Shown piece after piece: positions 18,189-26,200 of a stretch of DNA of 64,000 bases (positions are counted from its first letter, which is position 1; every line of letters begins with the position of its first letter). This stretch comes from Salinivirgaceae bacterium. GTDB taxonomy: Bacteria; Bacteroidota; Bacteroidia; Bacteroidales; SZUA-534. The notes beneath the pieces were generated by a model, which worked only from the letters and a program-made list of their open reading frames with translations, had not been told where the DNA came from and did not search any database. The translations under genes were made by a program, and so were the position numbers. The stretch spans positions 1 to 64,000 of the forward strand of contig JAFXQB010000007.1 of the NCBI GenBank assembly GCA_017527435.1. The letters are read 5' to 3'.

Positions 18189-18638
18189 TTAGATTACAAT
18201 CTCGTAGAAGTCGCGGGACAATAACTCGCTAAACGCCTTTACCAACTGTTGTCTGTAAGGGTTGTTTTTCTTGAAGTATATTGAAAGCAACAATTCATAA
18301 TCGCCTTCGCCTGCTTCAGCGTTGATGGTTGCCATAGTGCCATCGTTATAGTAATGGAACCATCGGTCAAACAAGTTACGGCGTTGGTGTTGCTTTCCAT
18401 CGGTGCTGTCACACACCATAATCATGGCATTTTCAATTTTAGCGAAAAAACGATGCAACACATCAGCAACGGTTGAAGCGATACGGCGGTCGAGAGTGTG
18501 TGGTGTTGTGCCTTCGCGCTCAATGCTGAATGAGTATGTGTTCACTAAATCGGGATAAACTTCGTAAACAGGCATAAAATACAAATGGTATTTGACGCCA
18601 TCGCGGTTGACAAACTCATAATTGAGTTCATCAGTCAT
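18189..18638 (-). CDS. Uncharacterised protein, possibly DUF6169
   Basis: 149 residues starting at ATG 18638 (MTDELNYEFVNRDGVKYHLYF). Aromatic- and charge-rich with a mixed alpha/beta look; no signal peptide or membrane helix. It resembles the Bacteroidota family DUF6169 as I remember it; this is tentative. It lies 7 bp after a 55-residue ORF on the same strand, and converges with the deoxynucleoside kinase gene 9 bp away. No catalytic motif was recognised. Confidence 0.6.
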   Translation of the reverse strand: MTDELNYEFVNRDGVKYHLYFMPVYEVYPDLVNTYSFSIEREGTTPHTLDRRIASTVADVLHRFFAKIENAMIMVCDSTDGKQHQRRNLFDRWFHYYNDGTMATINAEAGEGDYELLLSIYFKKNNPYRQQLVKAFSELLSRDFYEIVI

Positions 18639-18645
18639 TTTTACT

Positions 18646-18813
18646 TCATAGGGGAGTGGCGAATGTGAAGCCATACTTGCTTGCAATTCGTTTCATTTCC
18701 TTGGGGTCAGCACCTTTTTGTATGCACTCACGTAACTCGCGTTTACATTCGAGCAAACGATTAATGAAGTTTTTCGATTTTGCTGACTTTGTTTCCATCT
18801 TCTTATGTGTCAT
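18646..18813 (-). CDS. Small basic hypothetical protein (55 aa)
   Basis: ATG 18813 gives 55 residues, MTHKKMETKSAKSKNFINRL onwards, basic and helical, with a C-terminal DPKEMKRIASKYGFTF segment. An in-frame ATG at 18798 is an alternative start. It directly precedes the DUF6169-like gene, so the two probably form a bicistronic unit. A toxin-antitoxin-like arrangement is possible by size, but nothing in the sequence proves it. Confidence 0.5.
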   Translation of the reverse strand: MTHKKMETKSAKSKNFINRLLECKRELRECIQKGADPKEMKRIASKYGFTFATPL

Positions 18814-19024
18814 AAGTTTCTGCGCGTAAAGGTAAGAATATTTTTCTAAATGATGTACTAACAGGCATAACCGCAATAATTGTTTTTTCCATACATTTAC
18901 GCAACCCAAATGCCATTTACTTCGTCTAAATAGGTGTTTGGTTATAGTAATTTTAAAAGAAGGAGTTTAAGAAACAGAAAGACAGTAAAATATAAAGATA
19001 TTTAAAGCATAGGGCTTTTTCTTT

Positions 19025-19144
19025 CTATCTGTGAAATTTGGCGATTTTTTAGTCCGAAAGAAAATATGCTCAAGATGCCACGCTTTGGCGTGGACTTGAC
19101 TTATTTTTCGTGGACAATGGTTTTCGCCAAATACCAACAGATAG
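19025..19144. repeat. 120-bp structured intergenic element with inverted ends
   Basis: Ends are near-perfect inverted repeats: ctatctgtgaaatttggcg (19025-19043) and cgccaaataccaacagatag (19125-19144). Inside is a second hairpin, CCACGC-TTTG-GCGTGG type, near 19078-19093. The 454-bp gap from 18814 to 19267 contains no gene. The element could be a MITE-like repeat or a structured RNA; no transposase motif is present. Confidence 0.6.
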
Positions 19145-19198
19145 CGGGAAACAGTTAAGTTTCACGCTTTTTTTATTGTCTAAAATGAAGGAAATATT

Positions 19199-19226
19199 GT
19201 AGAGACGCGCCGTGGCACGTTTCTAC
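19199..19226. repeat. 28-bp palindromic repeat, GTAGAGACG type
   Basis: Arms GTAGAGACG and CGTTTCTAC (one mismatch) surround a 10-bp centre. It is related to in-frame copies at 27379-27406 and 46157-46184 and to a half copy at 56540. Simple palindromes of this kind are known as dispersed elements in several bacterial phyla. Confidence 0.7.
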
Positions 19227-19267
19227 CGAGAATAATGATAAATAATTAATGGTTAAAAATTAGAATT

Positions 19268-19831
19268 ATGAGAATGAAGAATCTTTTTCCGATGGTTGCA
19301 TTGGCAACAATTATGGTTTCGTGCGGAACGCAGAAACAGGCTACAACCACAACGAAAAGCAATTCATTCGGCGAAGAAATAACTGTTCCGTGTATGGAGT
19401 ATTCGTATGACGATGTCAACAATTTTCGCGCTCTCGGTAGTGCCATTGGCGTTAATATTCAAAATGCACGCACAGAGGCTTTTGAATCGGCAAAGAGTAT
19501 GCTTGTTCAAAGGTTTGGAGGAAAGGTGAAATCTGTTTCGGAATTATATACGCGCTCAATCTCGGCAGGGAACGCAGACAACGTAAGTCAAATATTGGAA
19601 AGCGATATGCAAGTAACCATTGAACGGATGATTGGTGATGCTAAAAAGACCTGCGAGAAGGTTACAAAAGATGAAGCCGGCAACTACAATGTTTTCATAG
19701 CCATCCAAGTGTCGAAAAAAGAAATGAAAGACCTTGTTGTTGAAAATGCAGCAAAGGACGAACGACTTGGCGTTGAACAGCATAGAGATGAATTTAGAAA
19801 GATATTTGAAAAAGAATTTGAAAATGAGTGA
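19268..19831 (+). CDS. Hypothetical lipoprotein
   Basis: 187 residues with a lipobox (ATIMVSCG, C19). The mature part starts with a Gln/Thr/Lys-rich linker and continues with a mixed domain (YDDVNNFRALGSAIGVNIQN, then AKSMLVQRFGGKVKSVSEL). No named family was recognised. The last codons overlap the ATG of the next gene by 8 bp (ATGAGTGA), indicating coupled translation and a shared envelope role. Confidence 0.72.
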   Translation: MRMKNLFPMVALATIMVSCGTQKQATTTTKSNSFGEEITVPCMEYSYDDVNNFRALGSAIGVNIQNARTEAFESAKSMLVQRFGGKVKSVSELYTRSISAGNADNVSQILESDMQVTIERMIGDAKKTCEKVTKDEAGNYNVFIAIQVSKKEMKDLVVENAAKDERLGVEQHRDEFRKIFEKEFENE

Positions 19832-20669
19832 TTTGTATAATACAAAGCGGTGTCTGACACTATTAGTTTGTTGTTTGCTGATATCAGTGAGCGCACTGGC
19901 GCAGACAAGACCAGATTGGATTCATAAACTGCCGAAGGCCAAAAACAACACGTACCGATATGCAGTGGAATCGGCCATAGCAAATTCGGAAAATAACGCT
20001 AGAAATCAGGCCATTGGACGAGTTTTCCAAACTACGGGCAATCGACTTGGGCAGCCGGTTGACATGGCGGAAATAAGCCGTGCAGTGCAACGTGGTGATA
20101 ATTACGATGTTATCTCTCGCACATTCAACATTCCAATCAACAAGGTTTGCGAATATACGGAACGGCTCTCGAATGGCAGTTATCGGGTTTATGTGCTCTG
20201 CCAAGTGGCGGAAAAAGGCAATATTCAAGTGCAGTGGACGACCTACAACGAATGCAATGTTACTCAAGAATTTAAAAACGGCAACGCATTGCTGAAATCG
20301 GCTTTTATTCCCGGTTTAGGCCAGATTGGCAAACGGCATTATGTTGAGGGAACGCTGACGCTGATTAGCGAAGCGGCTCTGGCTGGAGCGGGAACGCTCT
20401 GCTATCTGACGGCACAAGACAAGTTGGATATAATGCATTCTGACAATGTGAGTTATGAAGATTTTGCCAACGCTCGAACCGATTACAACCGCTTGCGCGA
20501 TGCCAGTTATGTAATTTGGGGAGCGGCGGCCGGACTGTATGTCTTTAATCTTTTCAGAGCCTTCACAATGCAACCGAAATACAAGGACGGCATTTCGCTC
20601 AACCCTGTAATTCTGCAAGATGAGAAGGCAATGATGGCGCCTGGAGTGGCGATGAGAGTGAGGTTTTAG
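19824..20669 (+). CDS. Secreted/membrane protein with a DUF5683-like segment
   Basis: 281 residues beginning at ATG 19824, with signal peptide LTLLVCCLLISVSALAQ. The first half (RPDWIHKLPKAKNNTYRYAV) resembles outer-envelope proteins with a similar A-N-A-rich helix. The second half has the motif KSAFIPGLGQIGKRHYVEG followed by two hydrophobic helices (LTLISEAALAGAGTLCYL and SYVIWGAAAGLYVFNLFRAF), as in DUF5683-type proteins. It is translationally coupled to the preceding lipoprotein. The function is unknown. Confidence 0.7.
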   Translation: MSDLYNTKRCLTLLVCCLLISVSALAQTRPDWIHKLPKAKNNTYRYAVESAIANSENNARNQAIGRVFQTTGNRLGQPVDMAEISRAVQRGDNYDVISRTFNIPINKVCEYTERLSNGSYRVYVLCQVAEKGNIQVQWTTYNECNVTQEFKNGNALLKSAFIPGLGQIGKRHYVEGTLTLISEAALAGAGTLCYLTAQDKLDIMHSDNVSYEDFANARTDYNRLRDASYVIWGAAAGLYVFNLFRAFTMQPKYKDGISLNPVILQDEKAMMAPGVAMRVRF

Positions 20670-20850
20670 CGGGTATGCCCTGACGGGCAGAAATTTTAAG
20701 AAAATTTGGACGAAAAATTATATAAAAAATTAAAAATGAAACTTTTATATCTAGCCAAACTTATCCAAATCAATCCTAAAAAAACATTTGGTTTTAGTTT
20801 GGGTTCTTTTGGTTAGAGAAAAAAAGCGAAGCGATAAAACGAATAAAGCA

Positions 20851-22107
20851 ATGAAAAAATATCTGTGTTATCTGTGTGTTCTGTGCGAGATTTTCGCCTT
20901 GAGCGGTTGCATAAAAAGTCTTGAAGATGAGGGTGTTTACGACAGCACTGTCTGCACGGGAACCATTATCAACGACCAGAACAGCCAGCCTGTGGCGGGG
21001 ATACGGGTGAGCAAAACCGACGGCAAAACCATTGCCACGGTGGTGGAGACAGCCGCCGACGGCAGTTTCAGCATTGAGGTGACACCCGAAGATGTGCACC
21101 ACAACTACTATCTGTGGGTGGAGGCCGACTCGCTCTACGGCAGCCGCAGCGTAACGCTCGAAAAATTTCCCTACGGGCGGCAGTTGTTCAGTTTGGGCGT
21201 GGTGCAGGTTGAAGGGCCAGTGCCGCCAACCGTGCAAACCGCTGCCGTGCAAGCCATTGGCGGAAATGTTGCCACTTCGGGCGGAAACATAACAGAAGTG
21301 GGCGGCTCTGCCGTTGTGCGCCGTGGCGTGTGCTGGAGCACCTTGCAACTGCCCACCATTGCCGACCCGCACACCACCGACGGCCGCGGCCCAGGCGAGT
21401 ACACCAGCCAGATGACAGGTTTGAGCGTGAACACCGTCTATTATGTGCGCGCCTACGCCACCAACAGCATTGGCACGGCCTACGGCGAGCAGTTCGAATT
21501 CCGCACAGCCGATGGTCTGCCGACATTGCGCACCGACAGCGTTACCAGCATTGCGGCCACCACAGCCACCTGCGGCGGCGAGGTTCTGGCCGCTGGCGGC
21601 TATCAGATTACCGCACGCGGTGTGTGCTGGAGCATATCGGCGCAGCCAACCATTAGCAACAGCCACACTACAGACAGTCTTGGCATTGGCCCGTTTGTGA
21701 GCAGCCTGACTGGCCTTGAGCCCGCTACCACCTACTATGTGCGCGCCTACGCCACCAATCCCGCAGGTACAGCCTACGGCCCACAAGGCACATTCACCAC
21801 GCAAAGCGGATTGCCAACGGTTGTAACTGCCGCAGCCACAGCCATTTCAGCCACCAGCATAACCATTGGCGGCACAGTGTTGGCCGATGGCGGATTTGCC
21901 GTTACAGCACGCGGTGTGTGCTATGGTACGCAGCCCAACCCCACGCTTGCCAACCCGCACACCACCGACGGCAGCGGCTCGGGCACTTTCACAAGCAACA
22001 TAACAGGCTTGCAAAGCAACACCACATATTACATGCGCGCTTATGCGACAAATGCTATTGGAACGGAGTATGGCGAGGAGGTAACGGTTGTTACAATTGA
22101 TAATTGA
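20851..22107 (+). CDS. Surface lipoprotein with CarboxypepD-reg and three Fn3-like repeats
   Basis: 418 residues; ATG 20851 is used because the lipobox (FALSGC, C20) follows it at a normal distance, whereas the frame is open upstream. Residues about 30-110 form a carboxypeptidase-regulatory-like beta domain (GTIINDQNSQPVAGIRVSKT). Three repeats of about 95 residues follow, each with RGVCW/Y, HTTDG/S, a TGL motif and YYVRAYATN..GT.YGE, the fibronectin-like repeats common in Bacteroidota lipoproteins. It is likely surface-exposed. Repeat DNA is G+C-rich compared with the following gene. Confidence 0.82.
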   Translation: MKKYLCYLCVLCEIFALSGCIKSLEDEGVYDSTVCTGTIINDQNSQPVAGIRVSKTDGKTIATVVETAADGSFSIEVTPEDVHHNYYLWVEADSLYGSRSVTLEKFPYGRQLFSLGVVQVEGPVPPTVQTAAVQAIGGNVATSGGNITEVGGSAVVRRGVCWSTLQLPTIADPHTTDGRGPGEYTSQMTGLSVNTVYYVRAYATNSIGTAYGEQFEFRTADGLPTLRTDSVTSIAATTATCGGEVLAAGGYQITARGVCWSISAQPTISNSHTTDSLGIGPFVSSLTGLEPATTYYVRAYATNPAGTAYGPQGTFTTQSGLPTVVTAAATAISATSITIGGTVLADGGFAVTARGVCYGTQPNPTLANPHTTDGSGSGTFTSNITGLQSNTTYYMRAYATNAIGTEYGEEVTVVTIDN

Positions 22108-22159
22108 AAGTTGAAAATTGAGAATTAAGGACGAAAGGGCATAAAGGTTTAGGTTGTAG

Positions 22160-22180
22160 GGCTGTCACAGCGTGGCAGCC
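22160..22180. repeat. Short hairpin upstream of the FRG gene
   Basis: Arms GGCTGTCAC and GTGGCAGCC (one mismatch) with a 3-nt loop, preceded by GTA as in the 28-bp palindromes. There is no T tract, so it is not a typical terminator. Confidence 0.5.
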
Positions 22181-22201
22181 GAAAAAATGTAGGAATGGAA
22201 A

Positions 22202-23236
22202 ATGAAAAAGCAAAAAGATGATATTATAATTACATCTGTGGCTCAATTTGTTGAAGAGGTTACAAAGATTTGCATAAACGAGTATGACGTGAAACGTAGT
22301 TCTGTTTTCTTCAGAGGAGAGGCAGATAAGAAATGGGAAACAAGAGCGTCTTTGTTACGAGGTGATAAAAATGATTCAAATTTGCAAGAGAACGATGTTT
22401 TTGTTCAAATGGAATATGACTTGATTTCTAATGCAAAGAAATGTTATCCTGAATTATTTAAATCTTGTCAAGATTCTATTGATAGAATAGTTGAAATGCA
22501 ACATTATGGATTGCCGACACGATTACTCGATGTTACAGAAAACCCTTTTGTTGCCCTTTATTTTGCTTGTGAAAGCGAATTCAAAAAGGATGGTACTGTT
22601 TTGTTCACATACAAAGAACCGTTAGATCATTATTGTACCAATATAATTGCCACATTATGTGAACATTGGCAAGATTATAGAAATCTTAATATCCTTGACA
22701 AGCGTTCAATGGGGAAACCAGATGATTATCCCATTCGTGAGCCTAATGAGTTTATGGGACTAAAATCGTTTTTGAACTTGTTGAGAGATAATGGAGTATG
22801 TGAAAAAGAGAAGGATATTGATGTTTTACGTTTTCTCTTTTATTATTTGCCCAAATCATTTTTATATGTCCCCAATTACACGAATCCGAGAATACAAGCT
22901 CAAAAAGGCGCATTCATATTTAGTGCGTTTATGCAACCCGATTTTATGTATAGTTCAAAATACATAGAATTGGTAAAAGATGGGGAAAATCGAAAATTGG
23001 AAGAGAAAGAAATGACAGGAATCCGTTTTGAAAAAATGTGTGTTTCATTGCGAAATGAATTTGAAAAGAAACGATTTGTCATAAAAAAGAACGACAAAAA
23101 ACATATCCTAAAAGAACTCTGTTTGTTAGGTATTAATGAAGCGTTTGTATACCCCGAACCTGAACACCAAATGAAAACAGTGCGAGATGAAGTAGTAATG
23201 AGTCATTATCATCCAACAGAACAATATTTTAAATAA
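22202..23236 (+). CDS. FRG domain-containing protein
   Basis: 344 residues with an N-terminal FRG domain (named after its Phe-Arg-Gly motif): SVFFRGEADKKWETRASLLRG near residues 36-56 and IVEMQHYGLPTRLLDVTENPFVALYFACE near 95-125. The family is uncharacterised biochemically and often appears in accessory and mobile regions; some members occur near anti-phage genes. The gene is clearly AT-richer than its neighbours, which suggests acquisition. No partner gene is adjacent: upstream is a lipoprotein, downstream (8 bp) a T9SS surface protein. No signal peptide, so cytosolic. Confidence 0.85.
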   Translation: MKKQKDDIIITSVAQFVEEVTKICINEYDVKRSSVFFRGEADKKWETRASLLRGDKNDSNLQENDVFVQMEYDLISNAKKCYPELFKSCQDSIDRIVEMQHYGLPTRLLDVTENPFVALYFACESEFKKDGTVLFTYKEPLDHYCTNIIATLCEHWQDYRNLNILDKRSMGKPDDYPIREPNEFMGLKSFLNLLRDNGVCEKEKDIDVLRFLFYYLPKSFLYVPNYTNPRIQAQKGAFIFSAFMQPDFMYSSKYIELVKDGENRKLEEKEMTGIRFEKMCVSLRNEFEKKRFVIKKNDKKHILKELCLLGINEAFVYPEPEHQMKTVRDEVVMSHYHPTEQYFK

Positions 23237-23243
23237 TTTTCCT

Positions 23244-26200
23244 ATGAAACACCTATTTATAATCCTTTCATTTATAGTCTTAACCATAGCAAACGCTATG
23301 GCGCAGAGTAGTTTTACTCTTGACGGTTTGACATACACAATAACTGATGCCGAAAACCATTATGTTTCAGTGAGTAAAAGTTCTACAACGCTTTCTGGTG
23401 AACTTGAAATTCCATCACAAATTAATTATCCTGAAGTTACTGGTATAACTTATACGGTTACAAGTGTACCAACAAACGCATTTATAGGCTGTACTGAATT
23501 AACATCCATTATTGTGCCTAATACCGTCACAAACATTGGAGAAGGGGCGTTTTCGGGTTGCAGTAGGCTGACATCAATAACTCTGCCTTTTATTGGCGAT
23601 AAACCACATCAACCAACTGACACTTACCAATATCCGTTTGGATATATTTTCGGACCAAGTAGCCGAGGCACAGAACAAATGTATTATGGCAGCAATATAA
23701 ACACAACAACAACTACAGTCTATAATATACCATCGTCATTGAAATCAGTGACAATAACTGGTGGCCGTTATATACAATGCGGAGCATTTTATAATTGTGG
23801 AAATATAATTTCTATAACCATTCCCGATTCTGTCGCGAGTATCGCTGACTATGCTTTTTCTCATTGCGGCAATCTGGTATCAGTGAATTTTCCTAATTCT
23901 TTGAAAAGTATTGGCATATGGGCATTCCAAAATTGTGGTAAAATAAAATCAGCAAACATTCCTGTTTCTGTAGAAAATATTGGTGAAGGTGCTTTTGCAT
24001 CTTGCAGCAGTTTGACTTCAATAACAATTCCTAATATCATAACGAGTTTTGGTATATACACGTTCGCGGGGTGTAGCAGATTAACATCAATCAGTATTCC
24101 CAATTCTGTCACGAACATTGGAGAAGGTGCTTTTGAAGGTTGCAAAGGATTGAAAACAATAGCGATTCCAAATTCAGTAACCAACATTGGTGCTGATGCA
24201 TTTAGTGAATGCGATAGTTTAAAAACGGCAACTATTTCAAAATCAGTTATCAATATAAAGCACGCATTCAACAATAATAGTACAACCTACTATTGTGAGC
24301 ATTTGTATGAACCTGAAGGCTGGAGAAATTATGAAAGTTACGAATGGCGTTATTGGAACGCTCATAAGGGCATAGTTTATTGGGGAGTGTCGTTTGTTGA
24401 GGATGAAGTTGCTTATTATATCACTTCTGACACAACTGTTTCAATAAGAAATTATTTTGGTGACAGCGAATTTTTTACGATTCCACAATCTGTGGCACAC
24501 AGCGGAACGAAATATAAAGTTATCAGCATTGAAGAGAATGCGTTTCTCAATTGCCCCAAACTTATTTCTGTGGTTATTCCAAACAATATTACAATAGTTG
24601 GTGAAAAAGCCTTCAACAATAGCAAGGTAACATTTTATTGTAAGGTTAATAGTAAGCCAACAAATTGGAGTGTCAATTGGAATGGCGGCTTGGGAACGGT
24701 TTATTGGGGTGTAAAAATAGTAGACGGTTATATTTCACACGTTACAAACGCATCATCGCATCAGGCTGAAATTCTGAAATATATCGGCGCGGACAGTGTT
24801 TTGTCGATACCTGCAAGCGTAACGTTTGGCAGTACAGCGCACACAGTTACAACCATAAGTGAGTCAGTGTTTAAAGGGTGCGAAAATCTTAAATTGGTAA
24901 CCATACCAAATACAATTGTTAGCATTGGCGATGATGCGTTCAATGGATGCAATCGTCTGCCGCAGATAATTATTCCTAATACAGTAACAGCAATGGGACA
25001 GGGTGCGTTTGGTAGTTGCGGCAGTCTATCAATCTATTGTGCTGCCACAAGTAAGCCAACTCAATGGTCTTCCGATTGGAATCCGGATAATCGTCCCGTT
25101 GTTTGGGGTGTAAAAGCTGAAGGTGATTTTATCTATCTAATTACAAATGCCGCACGTCGAGAGGTTTCAATCATAAAATATACCGGGAATAGTTCCAATG
25201 TGGTAATTCCTTCAAAACCAACCATCAACGGTCTGCAATGTAACATTACAGGCATTGGTGATTATGCGTTTGCAGAATGTGGCAATATGAAGCAAATTAT
25301 CATTCCAAACTCTGTACAAATTATTGGCAATTATGCATTTGCGGGTTGTGCTGAACTTTCGCAGATTATAATTGGTTCAGGTATCACAAGCATTGGTGAG
25401 TCGGCTTTCAGTGGGTGCGGCGCTGTCAGCTATATCAAAATCGGTAACGCAACACCGCCAACTATTTCAGAATCAACCTTTGAAGACATCGATAAATGGA
25501 TTACTGTTGACGTGCCGTGCACCAATATTGATGCGTACATGAACAGCAATTATTGGAGCGATTTCGTGAATTACTACGAGCCGCCGGTATATGACATCAC
25601 TGTGAATGTGGAAAACAGCAAGTGCGGCACTGCGTTTGTAACGCGGTACCCAACTTGTGACAACAATCAGGCCGTTTTCAATGTTACAAGCAACACGGGT
25701 TTTGCATTCGACCATTGGAATGATGGCAACACCGACAATCCGCGCACTGTGGCTGTAACAAAAGATACTTCGTTCACAGCGTTTTATTCAGCGGCAAAAA
25801 TCAATGTTTCAATTACAACTGCCAATGCCACACAAGGTTCGGTAACTGATTTATCAGGTATCCACTATTATTCAGATGAAATAACCATTTCAGCCACAGC
25901 TAATTATGGCTATCATTTCACAGGATGGAGCGATAATGTTACAACCAACCCACGCACTATAACTCTAATTAAAGACACAACAATTCAGGCTCAATTCGCT
26001 ATCAATCAATACGAAATATCAGTCAATTGCAATGAAACGGAGCGTGGCACTGTTTCGGGTGGCGGCAGTTTCAATTACCTAATTGACAATACAATACTTG
26101 CCACTGCGAATTATGGATACGAGTTTGTCCATTGGTCGGACAACAACACTGACAATCCGCGCACGATTCATCTTACATGCGACACGGCTTTTACGGCCGT

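Noticed and set aside
18646..18909. 87-codon form of the small basic protein
   Set aside because: The upstream codons (MGCVNVWKKQLLRLCLLVHH) look like translated intergenic DNA; ATG 18813 gives a more plausible start.
20794..21804. 336-codon ORF antisense to the Fn3 lipoprotein gene
   Set aside because: Ala/Gly/His-rich mirror of G+C-rich repeat DNA without a recognisable fold.
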